A stretch of DNA of 64,000 nt. Source: Camellia lanceoleosa (lineage: Eukaryota > Streptophyta > Magnoliopsida > Ericales > Theaceae). The stretch's first letter is position 1, and every line of letters starts with the position of its first letter. A program made the position numbers and the translations under genes. Below the pieces are notes generated by a model. The model saw nothing but the letters and a program-made list of their open reading frames with translations, ran no database searches and was not told the origin of the DNA. The stretch covers positions 24,121,374 through 24,185,373 of the forward strand of contig CM045762.1 of the NCBI GenBank assembly GCA_025200525.1. The letters are read 5' to 3'. Shown here one piece after another: positions 22,347 through 34,343 of this stretch.

Positions 22347-22754
22347 TGTGAGGATGTGGTTTGGAAATACTCTTTTGATCCTGGGAGACGCTTGTGATCC
22401 TCTGCTAGTCACCTGAGAAGAAATAAACACTCTGGTTGGGGGTGCCGGAATTAGCACTCCGACGGGCAAGTCAGTCTCTACACTCAAGACTACTTGTATT
22501 CTAAGTTAAATGTAATAGTTCTCACATATCTTTCTAGAACTGAAGATCTTGTATTTATAGTACTCTCTTTGGGCCTTGGGGCCTGGCCCAATCCTAGTCC
22601 TTTACATGTACTTCTACTCGGCCCTTGTTTCACTGGTAGGAATGCCGGCTATTTTATTCGGCCCTTCAATTGAATAGGGTTAATGCCGAATAGAGGTCAT
22701 GTTCTGGACCAGACTGGTCCACTCCTGTTGATCCAAGATTATTCGGCTCCCATA
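22347..22754 (-). repeat. 5' LTR of the Tat element
   Basis: 408 bp, TGTGAGGATG to CTCCCATA on the plus strand, collinear with 2006-2413. TATA box on the minus strand at 22552-22560. The terminal CACA of the left copy is CATA here. Confidence 0.95.
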
Positions 22755-22759
22755 GAGTT
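22755..22759. repeat. Right target site duplication GAGTT
   Basis: Exact copy of 2001-2005, directly after the right LTR. Confidence 0.9.
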
Positions 22760-23367
22760 AAATGTTAAAATGTATGTACGGTTTGTTTTTTGGGTTTACT
22801 GTTAGAACTTTATCTCCACTCCATATGCATAGAATGACATGTTCTTACATTCATTCATTCCCAAACTTGGAAATATCTACAAATTGCAACAGTGTTTTAA
22901 TTCTCAATTTGGACAATGTAATAGTGTTTGTGTTTTAATTTTCAATTTAGGTAAATTGTTTATTATTTTTTATATTGTTTTGTTTACTTGAATTAGGAAG
23001 AAAGAATGTGAGAGAGAGAGAGAGAGAGAGTTGCTGATTTTTGTTAGTTTGAATAGTGATAAATTTATCAGTGTAAAAAAAAATGTCATGTTAATAAATG
23101 AAGGGATCCAAACTTATTATTAAGCATAAAGTAAGACTAATATCAAAGCCAGATCTGGTAAAAATATAGTTAAAAAAGACTGAATTTTCATTTAGTGTAT
23201 TGTTTGTAATTTTAACATTGTAACAACCAAGCATTATAATATTCATTGAAGTAAAGTACGAACCAAAATGATCAAAATATAAATAACACTGTAACAACCA
23301 AACAAGCCAAATGTATGAAGTATTCACATTCTAACAACTAATGGAATCAATGTTTCCTTTTTGTTAC

Positions 23368-23530
23368 ACTGTAACAAACAAACAAGCAAAATGTTTTCTT
23401 TTCTTCCAGATCTGTTGATTAGTGTAACAAACAAACAAGCAAAATGTTTATTTTCTTCCAGATCTGTTGATCAGTGTAACAAACAAACAAGCAAAATATT
23501 TTCTTTTCTTCCAGATCTGTTGATTATTGT
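23368..23530. repeat. Three tandem copies of a 52-bp unit
   Basis: Units begin GTAACAAACAAACAAGCAAA at 23371, 23423 and 23475, each followed by TTTTCTTCCAGATCTGTTGAT. Spacing is exactly 52 bp. Confidence 0.9.
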
Positions 23531-24189
23531 GGAGGCAAGTCATCAATGTTTTCATCAACTATTTATTGTTGAGCAGCTTGTTGGTCAGTCAAGAAGATAG
23601 TTAATATATCGGCTCTCAATTGATTGCATTCTTCTTTGAAAAAAGTAGATATTATGTTGTTGCTGGAAACATATTACCTCATGATATAGCAAACAATGAA
23701 TCCATAATCAAGCCTGCAAAAACATTTTGAAAACAAAATATTATAATTTGGTTTTGTTGCATTTTTTTTTTTTAAAAGAGTGTTTTGTTATTGATCAACT
23801 TACGAAGTGCCTTCTTATTGTGGGCTGTTGATGACTCTCTCTGTCTCCAGTTGAAATTTATCAGGGGTGATGAGAGTTGGTTTCTCTTCCTTTATGTACT
23901 TGTCAATAATCTTTCTCTACAACATATAGATTTGTATAATTGTTCTATTAGAAAGTCAGTTGAAACAATTAATGAGAAACCATGGATTTAAAGAATGATA
24001 CAATATATCACTGTATAAATTTTTGATGTATAATTAAGCATGCATTAGGATTGATGTATTGGATTAATGGTAAGTTTGATAGTGAAAACATTTTTACCAC
24101 TTCATTTGCGGCATTGAAATATGGATCTTTATGCATTGCACCCCTTGGTCTCATGGAATTGTAGAATTTCCATGAACCTTCTTCAATGT

Positions 24190-25400
24190 ATCATTGTTAT
24201 TAACAAAATAAGCAAATCTATCATTGTTATAACAAATTTTATCACTGAATTAGACAAAGTAAGGAAATTCGTCATTGTATAGCAAATTTTATTACTCAAT
24301 TAGGCAAAGTAAGCAAATCTGTCATTGTATAGCAAATTTTATCACAGAATTAGCAAAAGTAAGCAAACACATCATTGTATAGCAAATGAACATAAAGATA
24401 TGATTATTATGAAGTTGAACATCACTCATGAATTAATACTGTATGGTACAGATTGAAAATAGCGTCAAGTCGAATTTTATCACTCAATTATAGTTATGAA
24501 AGAAGAAGGGAAGCAAATCCATCATTATAACAAATTTTATCACTCAATTAGGAAAATTAAGAAAATCTATCATTCTTGTAGCAAATTTTCTCACTGATTT
24601 GGGAAAAGTAAGCAAATCTGGCATTGTATAGTAAATTTTATCACTGGATTAGCAAAAGTAAGCAAATTCATCATTGTATAGCAAATGAACATGAAGATGT
24701 GATTTTTATGAAGTTGAATAGCACTCATAAATTAATACTGTATGGTACAGATTGAAAATAGCTTGAAGTCGAATTTTATTACTCAATTATAGTTATGAGA
24801 GAAGAAGGGAAGCAAATCCATCATTATAACAAATTTTATCACTCAATTAGGAAAATTAAGCAAATCTATTATTCTTATAGCAAATTTTATCACTGAATTG
24901 GGCAAAGTAAGCAAATCTATCATTGTATATCAAATTTTATCACTGAATTAGCAAAAGTAAGCAAATCCATCATTATATAGCAAATGAACATAAAGATGCG
25001 ATTATTATGAAGTTGAATATTAATCATAAATTAATACTGTATGATACACATTGAAAATAGCTTCAAGTCGAATTTTATTACTCAATTATAGTTATGAAAG
25101 AAGAAGGGAATCAAATCCATCATTATAACAAATTTTTTCACTCAATTAAGAAAATTAAGCAATCTATCATTCTTATAGCAAAGTTTCTCATTGAATTGGG
25201 CAAAATAAGCAAATCTATCATTGTATATCAAATTTTATCACTGAATTAGCAAAAGTAAGCAAATCCATCATTGTATAGCAAATGAACATGAAGATGTGAT
25301 TTTTATAAAGTTAAATATCACTCATAAATTAATACTGCATGATACACATTGAAAATAGCTTTAAGTCAAATTTTATCACTTAATTATAGTTATAAAAGAA
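24190..25400. repeat. About four tandem copies of a 299-bp unit with internal subrepeats
   Basis: The anchor ATTGAAAATAGC occurs at 24452, 24751, 25050 and 25349. Inside each unit, 50-60-bp subrepeats of the form AAGCAAATCTATCATTGTAT plus CAAATTTTATCACTGAATTA recur, so the array is hierarchical. Confidence 0.85.
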
Positions 25401-25870
25401 GAACGGCAGATGAATACGACTCACGTTTGGTTGGCATGTTTGTTGAAGATGAACTAAACAGGGAGAGTAGATGTCCAAATCAGAATATAGATCGAAACGG
25501 TGGAAGATTTGCTGAGGATCTGTTCAGAATCGGTATGAAAACATAGGTGATTTCTTTGGAAATGATGGGAGATTCACGAAAAATCTCTTCATTTGTTTCG
25601 ATTTCCAAATCACAAATCGCCTCAGAATGGTTTCCAAATCGCTTAGTTTCCAAATCAAAACAACTGAGAAGGAGTGTGTGTGTCATGCGCACAGGGGAGA
25701 ACTCGTGATATCTTCTTTGCTTTATGCATGTGGTGTGACATTGGGGGGTAAAATTAGAAACTGAAATAGGGCAGGACTTGGTGGGTATTAATCTATTTCC
25801 ATGGGACCGGCTGGTAAGTCCCTCTATAACTTGGGTGGGCGCTTGAGCCCGACCCCTCTGTTTCTTTTCC

Positions 25871-26112
25871 TTCTTTCGTTATAACAAATAGAATATAATA
25901 ATACATATATTATAAGATACATTATATCTAATATCCTTCATTACTTGAGTATAAATATTCAAATTATGTAAAAAATATATAGAATCATACAAAATTAAAA
26001 TGTAAATAAATAGACTAATAAAATATAACATTCAGGTACAAATCACTCGCTATCCTGTGCGTGTTTCCTACGCTCGAATGATTTTTATTTTTATTTTTTT
26101 AAATAAATCATT
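25871..26112. other. AT-rich remnant, little identifiable
   Basis: Very AT-rich with no coding. By position it should hold the truncated internal region of the LTR element whose PBS is at 26113, but I see no gag. Confidence 0.3.
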
Positions 26113-26127
26113 GTTCTGATACCACTT
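26113..26127 (-). promoter_or_regulatory. Primer-binding site next to the LTR at 26128
   Basis: The minus strand reads AAG then TGGTATCAGAAC directly after the LTR end. This is one base off TGGTATCAGAGC, the standard initiator tRNA-Met complement of plant LTR elements. Confidence 0.7.
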
Positions 26128-27420
26128 TGTCATGACTCAAACCCGGTACCCAGAGGTTCAGCGCTGGGACAAGATAATAATTGAAGTCCTAACAAATTAA
26201 TAGAGTAGCGGAGGAAAATAAAAGGGTACCCAAAACTTTATTTAATAATAACAAAATATATACATTGGAGCTTCTATTTAATTACATTGTCAGAGGTTAG
26301 ATTATAACTGTAAAGTGCCTTGGCCCTACGCACGTGATGATCCTGACACGTCACCTGAAAATGGTTAACAGCTATAAACACATGGCAAAGTGAGAAATAT
26401 TATACTAAGAGCATAGAGATATAAAAGTCACTATGGATAATTATTGGCTAAACAAAGCTTGATATTAAAATACAGAGTATATAATACGAAAATTATTTAA
26501 CGCAAATAATCCTAACCATGGTACAGAGCAAAACATAACAGATGTATGGACTCAAGAGATGGCTCATACGAACTCTAGAGGTGGCTTCCACAATAGTGTA
26601 GCACTTAGTTCCGCACAACACTTTGCTCCACACCAAAAATCAGAGGGTCCGTGAATTCATGACAAACAGAGGGTCACAAAGTGACCAATTAGAGGGCCAA
26701 TGGTTATTTAAGTCCTTGGCTCACAAAGTGACCCATCAGAGGCTAATGATTATTTAAGTCTCCTAAAGCATGGGACCTCCATGGTGGTACTTATAAAATA
26801 ATTACTCAAAATACATTTTAATAAACACTTATATCTATCGGTTTTCCTTATTATATAAAATAAGGTTCATAAAATAAATAACATAATTAAAAGGCTAATA
26901 TAATTTATAAGTATAATTTACATAAAACATTTTATAATAACTCAAAATATAATACGACTCACCTTAATATTGATTCCATTATTTCCTTCCTTTTTTCCTT
27001 GGCTATGCCTTTCCTAATTTCTCTCACTGTTCGTTTTTGTTTACTTCTAAGTTCCCAATACATCTCGTATTTATAGGAGTTCCTGCTCAAGACCCACGCT
27101 CTAAGTCAATTGGGGTCAATTGGATTAGGATGATAGCTAGCAAGCCACGTGGTATTAGCCACGTGGTTGTAGATTGTTTTGAATTTATCTAAAGTTGTTT
27201 GAGTAATTCTATTTTGAACCTAACTACTATAATTATTATATTATTACCATGCACAATAACTCTCTAATTTTAAATTAAAATACATTTTAACACATATAAT
27301 TATAAAATTAAATATTCTTTTCCAAGTATCAATTTAAGTATTTTATATTAATTTAGTTTAAAGTATTCAAAGATAAGTTATCATATAATTTTCGTAAAAG
27401 GTATTATTCGGGATGTTACA
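26128..27420 (-). mobile_element. LTR (1.3 kb) of a truncated retrotransposon, minus orientation
   Basis: On the minus strand it starts TGTAACATCCCGAATAATAC (plus-strand end 27420) and ends TTTGAGTCATGACA (26128), followed by a PBS. The bases on its two sides do not match as a duplication (CACTT versus AATTC), in agreement with this being the 5' LTR of a longer element whose body and 3' LTR were lost. The TGTAACATCCCG start and GAGTCATGACA end resemble the LTR at 35507. Confidence 0.75.
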
Positions 27421-28739
27421 AATTCAATGTATTTTAAAGAGAGTTAAGAGAGAGAAACATTTTTTTTCACTAATATTACGTGTCACACTCCGAATCCGGG
27501 CATGACCGGCCGTGGCCCACAGGGCCTTAGCCCAAGACACACGTAAGCCTAAACACGAATTTATAATCACATTGAATAACTAAACAATAGTCCAATAATA
27601 AATAACCAAAACTCAATCCAGTGACATGCCACAATTATAAACAGCAAAATCAACCGTAATTAATACCATCCAAATTTATGGGATATAAATAGCCCACGTA
27701 TTAAAATAATCCTAAATGAACCTCAATAAAAAAAAATGCACAAACTTGACATAATAGTCTAAACAAAATAAATGAATGTCCTAGAGATCCATGCAAACGA
27801 GTCTCCGCTATGCCATGAGTCCACTCTAAGTCCTTCTAACACCTGAAAATGGTAAACAACTAAGTTAGCTGATAGCTCAGTGAGTAGCATCATGGATAGT
27901 ATATACAGTTTTGAAAACAGGGTTCAATTCCAAAATAAGATATATATCACAGAAACTAGATTGACATACAGTTTGGTAAAGACAATCTGTTTGAAAAACA
28001 AGGTTCCACAGTTTAAAAATTAAAATACTCATGTCTCTCAAGAACATGATAAACGACATTTTCCACTTAAAACAGATTATAACATGAACACCAATAATTT
28101 TCTAGATACCAAGAAAATAACAAGTAATATGCCACACAGTTCCTAAGGCTATAAGCCCCGTTGGATCAAATACCGAACTAAGAATCATCCTTAAGGTGAC
28201 AACCTGGGCCTTTTCTCAAAGACGATCCGATTAAAGGTCACCTAGCTCAACCTAGGTCTTTTCCTTACAATCGTTGAGTACTAGAGTCATCATGGCCCAA
28301 CCAGGATCTGTTCCTTAGTAGCCAGAGTCACCACACACAATGAAATAATTTTCTTGGACTAAATACACAGATGGTTCCAATAATGAATACACATTAGTCT
28401 CGAAAAACATGGTAGTTCATCATTATAAACATGAGACCAAAAAAAATAGTTTACAGTATGCCAAGTCACTACAAGAAATTAAGGTTTTAAAGATAAATTT
28501 TTAGAGATAAAAATAATTTATCTGTAAAATTATACTTTTAGAGACAAAATGAAAGAATTTAAAAAAAAAATTAATAATCATATTATTATATTTTTAAGAC
28601 AAAATTATTTAGTTACAAAAGAGTTAATGGTTTTTTGCCTACAATTTTGATTCGTTCCCCAATAAACTCAACTCATACATTATTTTATTTTATTTTCATT
28701 CTTTCAATTTCAATAGTCGGGACTTCATTTCCTTCTCCA

Positions 28740-28870
28740 CACCAATCTCTCTCTCTCTCTCTCTCTCTTTATCGAAGCCCTAATTTCGTTGTTCTTGATG
28801 GTTTTTTGATTTCAATCCCTCTCTCTCGCGATCGAATCCTTGATGGCTGTGAGCACAAACTGATCGTAGT
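28740..28870 (+). other. 5'-UTR-like segment inside the CACTA element
   Basis: A (CT)n run is followed by GAAGCCCTAATTTCG and further CTCTCTCGCGATCGA, a composition typical of plant 5' leaders. No matching coding exon could be identified, so capture of a gene promoter is only a suggestion. Confidence 0.3.
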
Positions 28871-31002
28871 GTTCTTCTGATCTCGTTGATTTCAACAATT
28901 AAGGGATAACATAGCATCTCTCTCCACTGTGATTTCAGCATCCAGGTTCGATCGATTAATCGATTTCAGTCTCATTGATTTGGTTTTTGATTTCGGCATC
29001 CAGTGTGATTAATCGATTTATCGGTGCAGTGTATGTGTTGATGATGTATTATCATAATATGATTCGTTTTTAATTCGTATTTGTGAGTGTTAGATTCGGT
29101 AATTGTGGATATGAAATAGCCGTAATTGTGGAGAGAGAGACAAATGCAAAATTTATATTTGTGAGTGTTTGATTCGTTTTGCATTTGTCACAAAATTTAT
29201 ATTTGTGAGTGTTTGATTCAAAATTACTTCATTTTGAAAGTAATATTGAATTCCGGATTTGTCTTTTAGTCTTAATCATGATAATTCAACGGCTCTGTTT
29301 GGTTAAGCAGTTTTCAAAATCTGTTTAGTTTGGTGAAAACAAAAATTATCTTATAATAGCATGTATTATCTTATTCGCCATAATTTTCTCAGCTGAAGTT
29401 TAAATGACTATACTGAGTCATTGATCCTGTTTGTGTGACGGTTGTCTATCTTTCCACAGGAAGGATGACAAACTGAAACTTGTGGTACCTTGTTGTGTTG
29501 TTGTCAGGACTACACCAATGACATCAGGTAGACTCCAAGAAAGAAGGTCGGGTTTGTCTATCAATTTGGGGGGGGGGGGGGGTTGTGTTTGTCAAATAAA
29601 CACTGTTGAGTAGATTAGGAATTTAAATTGGTTTGCTTCAAAACTTGTTTCCTAGTTTGGCAGTGGGAATTTATAAATTTGTTAATCAAGAAGACAAATG
29701 TTGCCCCCATTAACTCTACCAATTCCTCTTTGCATATATTTATACAAAGGCTAAAGTTAGTGTTGATGTCTCACTTTTTAGATTTTTAAAAAAATATCTC
29801 AATAGTAATTACACGAGTAGTTATGCCATTAATTTTTTTTTTCAAACCTCTCAGCTGTTAGTCTTTTTAATTCATAAAATGTATCAATTTTCAAATTTTG
29901 ATAATTCAATCGTACGTTTCAAAATCTTATTTCTCTGGGGAAAAAAAAATTTGATCATGTGCAAACTAATGTGTGTGCCATCACATAATATTTTATCTAC
30001 TGTTTTATTGAGAGATTAATTTCATAGTCAATTGTTCATTTTCTAATGTTGCGCCTCTGAAGAAGCTAAGACACCCTGTTGTTGCTTATTTCTAATCCTG
30101 GGTCAGTTGGGAGTAGATCACTGAATATTTGAATATTGAGGTTTATATGTTGTTATATTTTTATTTGCATATGGCGGTTGCCCTGGCTGAATCTTTCATC
30201 TTTATTCCATTTCTCTACGCATATTTCACAATTCCAATCTTGTCCTCTACTTCCAGGCATGATCTGTTGTTAGCTTCTGATAAAGAATTCCTGCTATTGC
30301 TTGTTTTTGACTTTTTTTTTTTTTTTATATTTTTTTTTATGAACTTTTGTATCATGAAACTCATTTGCTGTTGAGTTAGAGGATCAACATTTTGAGGGCT
30401 AAATGTGCACTTTCTTATTCGTGGGGTAGCTTATTTCGTTGCTTCATAACTCTGAACATCATTAAAGCTTTAGCAATAATCATTAGTTAATTTGGATCTA
30501 TTTTATTACCTAGAAATTTAATTAGAGTCTGAAATTTTCAATTTTATTTATTTTTAAGCTTCAGGCAATCAAGGATGGTAGAGAGAACTCATATGTATTG
30601 TATATTGTATAAGCTCAAAGGCCTATTTATGAAGTTCTTAAAACTTTTTGTAGTATCAATATGTGAATTATTGTTTTAGGTTCTTTTGGTAAAATATCTG
30701 CTAAATTGAACAGGCTAGGGAAGAAGCAAGATACGTGTTTTGCAAGTAGATTAAAATAGATTTTGATTAAAAATGAGGATGTGAGAGAACAGTGAAAACT
30801 GTCTGTGAAAGAAAGTTCTACAATACCCTATTTTGTGGAGAATGGAGCCGTAGTGGTATTGCAAAGGCATTAGGCACATCATCATAATCAGCTCAAATTA
30901 ATTAAGGCAGTGCTACTAGAAAATGTTGACACCCTAGAGATCTATGTCTTGGAATGGACATTTTGAAACATAGTAAACTTCCGTTCCAAAATGGTGAATT
31001 TA

Positions 31003-31190
31003 GCATTTAAGTATATGGGTGTGTTATTTTGCAGGAGATGATGTGCAACTAATGACAAGGAGGCAATTGCAATAGTCTATACTGGTGGTGGTCATGGATG
31101 TGAGTGTACATTTAAGTATATGGGTGTGTTATTTTGCAGGAGATGATGTGCAACTAATGACAAGGAGGCAAATGCAATAGTCTTTATAAT
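31003..31190. repeat. Direct duplication (about 80 bp, 106-bp offset) with an acceptor-like site
   Basis: The block from CATTTAAGTATATGGGTGTG through ATTTTGCAGGAGATGATGTG and ACTAATGACAAGGAGGCAA occurs at 31003 and again at 31109 with one or two differences. Each copy carries an intron-acceptor-like TTATTTTGCAG. Confidence 0.85.
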
Positions 31191-32118
31191 ATAAATTAGA
31201 GTGCTTTTGAACTGCAATATGGGTTGATTGGCTATAATAGAAACAATTACCAACTTCAATGAATATTTATGCACATCATCATTAAAAGTGATTTTCTCTT
31301 CAGAATTAGATTACTATTTTTTAAATAAATTTATACCCATAAACATCTCGGGTTTTAAGAAATTGTGCATTTCTGCATTGTCCTCTGATAATTGAATGAC
31401 CATGTTTATGAAAGTGTATAGGACCCTACAGATCTGCATTTCTTATTGATAGCATTTTTGTGGTAAAAATTGTAGTCTCTGTTTTGACCGTGGTTCGAAT
31501 CAACATGTTTATGTTGTTGGTCGATTCTAGGTAACTCCACTAACAAGACCGGGCATGCAAGTCTAGTGAGCATCAGGTCACACAGCAGGTGACTGCTTGT
31601 GCGCATTCTACCACATTAACAGCACACCTACAATGGTGGATTGATAAGTATACTGAAATTTTCAAGAACCCTCTACCCTTATAGCAGTGTGAGTTCCAAC
31701 GCTAACGCTTGTTAACTCTGTACAGTGAGTTTAATTTTTTGACCATAGATTGTTATATTATAATTTGATTGGTATATGATTTGCCTATGGTTTGTGTTTA
31801 TTGCATTTAAGTTATCAGCAGTTTGATCTTGTGATATTTAAGGAGTGATGGGGTTTTTTGTTTTTTTGGTAAGAAGAGTGGTTAGATGTTTAATTGTTAG
31901 TAATTGCTTTTTTGTGCCTAACACAGGGTTGGATTTTAGTTTAATCTTTGTTAACTTTTGAATATTGATAGTGAATTTTGGACGGCTTGTGTACTAAGAT
32001 TTATGTGATTGTTGCAGATACTACAATTGGCACATTAAATTGCAATCTATTAAATTAATCCATCATTAGATAATTTTTAATTGGTAATCTATTTGAGAGT
32101 TTGGCCTATTCTATGCAG

Positions 32119-32211
32119 GTTTTACAAGCTTGTGTCGATTTGAAACTTGCAAGCTCTTTGCTAGATTTTGAATGTCATTTCAATGAAGTCCTTGAGAAGA
32201 AGATGCGATGA
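32119..32211 (+). pseudogene. Candidate captured last exon of an unknown gene
   Basis: After the acceptor-like TTCTATGCAG an open frame of 30 codons begins VLQACVDLKLASSLLDFE and ends EVLEKKMR with a TGA at 32209-32211. Its amino acid composition is protein-like (amphipathic helix), in contrast to the surrounding AT-rich sequence. I do not recognise the family. CACTA elements often carry host gene pieces, which makes this reading plausible but unproven. Confidence 0.3.
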
Positions 32212-34294
32212 GTTTAGTTGTTTTGTTATGTAGATAGATATAACTCCAATTACAATATGTTCATTGAATAGTTGAATGTTACAAACAATGCTTATGACAC
32301 TAGCCTTATAAATTGGAAATGATACTTTTGAAATCTCTATCAGTTTATGATATACAATCAAGATATTACATACTAATGAATCAGAGCATGGTATTTTTTT
32401 GTTATTGAAATATCTTTTGATTAAGCTTCTTTGAATATGATGAGCATTTTTTTTTTCTTCGTGTAGTTGAATTTTAATTTGGAGATGAACATATAGTCTG
32501 GTGATATGTTCGATATTTTCTGTTTGGTTGTTGAGAAATCAAGAAAGGAATATAAGTTGATGTTCATACTAGTATTTTTAGAGTAATTGTTACAATAAAT
32601 AAATAAATAAATAAATAAATAAAATAAAAATATCAAACTTTTAGAAACCAATTTTAGTTGTTTCAAAAAAATTATAACCTTTACACACCACTTTTATTTG
32701 TTCCAAAAACTAAAACTTTTGGAGATCACTTTCATGTGTCCTAAAAATTGAACTTTTAGAGACTAATTTTTATTGTCTCAAAAATTAATTTTTGTCTGGA
32801 TTATAATTAGATTTTTAGAGACAAATTTTGGTGGTCTCAAAATCAAAACTTCTTGCAATCACATATTTTTGTTTCTAAAAGTCTATTTATAGTGACAAAT
32901 GCAAAATTTTGTCTCTAAAAGTCGTTTTTTGACTTTTTCGGACGAGCCATTTGGGACAAACTTCGCAACAGAGAAAATTGGTTGGCAAAAGTTTTTTCCA
33001 ACAAATATTACACTTTTAGGGACGGAATAAATTTGTCCCTAAAAAGCTGATTTCTAGTAGTGTGTTCACACATATTTCATAAATAATTTGATTACATTGA
33101 TAATATAATAATTTATCAAAACAGTTAGTCATGAAACAACAATTTAATTTTCCAACAATTCAGGGTAGGGGAACATTTATAAAAATATGTAGCATGAAAC
33201 TACTCACCTAAAAATGAAATAATATAATCCTCGGATAAAATATGAAAGTTCAACTAGTGCCCTGAACAAAGTACTAAAACTACACGTCACTACTAATTCA
33301 AACATACTAAAAGGAATAATAACTAAGTAACCCCAAACTAAAGCGCATTAACACGGCTCAACCCAACTCACTGTTACTCTTAAATATTACCTAAGTTCAT
33401 GTTCTTCACAGTCTAAAATCACCCAAGACATGGGTTCAAATCGAAACTTAATTAAAAGTAATTTTAAGATAAAACAGAATTTTAAACTAATTTTCCCAAT
33501 CTATTCGCTAACTTTAAAAATTAAAAACCCACTCCACGTTGTTTGAAAAATTCTAAAACTCTCTAGATATCAACTAATATATCCTAAGTCTCAAACCCAA
33601 ATTGTTTCCTATGATTTGCTTATCGAAATAATTATCTACAATTAATTATATCTAAATAGGTTGTTTGCTGCAGCACTTTAAAGAAATTGACGGTTCTCTT
33701 AGTATACACGAGCAATCAATGCAAGGTCAAAAATGCAAGAAACTAGACTCATAACCGGTTCTAATGACACTGATTTGATAATTTTTGGATTTATACCGAA
33801 AGAGAACAACACTCCCAAATTTACTGTTAAAAACCAGTTTTCTGAACAGATTTGAACGCATCAGTTTATATGGATTTTGACTCCCAAAAATTATGAAAAA
33901 ATTTAAATATGCAATTCAATGTGCAATTGATCTGCTGTAAAAATTTCAGTTCAAAATTCATTCGTTTGATATGATTTCTTGATTTTTAAAGTTTGTATCT
34001 ACGTGCAGAATTTCATACTCAGAAATTACACCCTCAACTCCATGTTCCCGTTTAATTCCACATCAACTTCAAATAGAATATTAATCATCAATAATTGAAA
34101 CAATGCTAACTCAATATAATATATAAAAAAAAACCCCAAAACCAAATCCTTTATTGAAACAGTGCTACCCGTTACCCTTTTTTTTTTTTTTTTTTCTTCC
34201 AATCAATACACCAAAACATCTATACACAATAATCATAGATATGATATATTATAGAAGAACAATACCTTAAAGTTGTAGAACCACAAGATGCAGG

Positions 34295-34299
<5 letters not shown>

Positions 34300-34341
<42 letters not shown>
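34300..34341. repeat. (CT)n microsatellite
   Basis: About 21 CT dinucleotides without interruption. Confidence 0.95.

Positions 34342-34343
<2 letters not shown>

Larger units (their letters stand above)
2006..22754 (-). mobile_element. Complete Ty3/Gypsy retrotransposon, Tat lineage, with two nested solo LTRs
   Basis: The element spans 20,749 bp; without the two nested solo LTRs and their extra target duplications it would be about 12.1 kb. It is read on the minus strand: 5' LTR (22347-22754), PBS, gag, protease, RT, RNase H, archaeal-type RNase H, integrase, long 3' untranslated region with opposite-strand ORFs and tandem repeats, PPT, 3' LTR (2006-2413). The second RNase H and the long region after integrase are hallmarks of the Tat lineage (Grande, Retand, Ogre and relatives). 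The opposite-strand ORF resembles the situation described for maize Grande. Several stop codons and frameshifts in gag-pol make it non-autonomous now. The two LTRs differ at 22 of 408 aligned positions, 20 of them transitions. Confidence 0.93.
1..25870 (+). mobile_element. MULE remnant, split by a 20.7-kb retrotransposon
   Basis: The MULE body comprises 1-2005 and 22755 to about 25870. Continuity across the insertion is shown by the perfect 5-bp duplication and by the shared GTGATAAATTTATC motif on both sides. The left terminus is outside the window. The right edge is a guess: 25740-25860 is a GC-richer stretch after the 300-bp tandem repeats, but I could not identify a terminal inverted repeat or target duplication, so the boundary may be wrong by several hundred bases. 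Confidence 0.5.
22755..25870 (+). other. MULE right part, non-coding, with tandem repeats
   Basis: No coding frame was found. It contains a (GA)n run at 23010-23029, the GTGATAAATTTATCAGTG motif at 23049, a 52-bp triple repeat (23368-23530) and a 300-bp repeat array (24190-25400). ATCACTGAATTAG-type words are everywhere in the array. The last part (25400-25870) is less repetitive and GC-richer. Confidence 0.5.
28467..33062. mobile_element. Non-autonomous CACTA (En/Spm) transposon
   Basis: The left end CACTACAAGAAAT and the inverted right end (CACTACTAGAAAT on the minus strand) are 13-bp terminal repeats with one mismatch. Subterminal repeats of the kind TTTTAGAGACAAATTT, typical for CACTA elements, crowd both ends (28500-28620 and 32640-33040). 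The flanking triplets AGT and TGT agree at two of three bases. There is no transposase in the 4.6 kb. Instead there are pieces resembling a plant gene: a CT-rich 5'-UTR-like stretch (28740-28870), several pyrimidine-tract acceptors, and a candidate last exon (32119-32211). Remaining sequence is AT-rich with a G-run at 29569-29582 and an (AAAT)n run near 32598-32625. Confidence 0.85.

Noticed and set aside
26123..27425. Solo LTR with target duplication at 26128-27420
   Set aside because: Flanks CACTT and AATTC do not match, and a PBS follows the LTR, so it is the end of a truncated element.
30129..30374. An ORF with hydrophobic segments inside the CACTA element
   Set aside because: Dominated by Phe/Leu from T-runs; no homology recognised. 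It might be captured gene sequence but cannot be supported.
31480..31500. RNA polymerase III B-box (GGTTCGAATC) as part of a SINE or tRNA
   Set aside because: No A-box at suitable distance, no A-tail and no cloverleaf; one short match is not enough.
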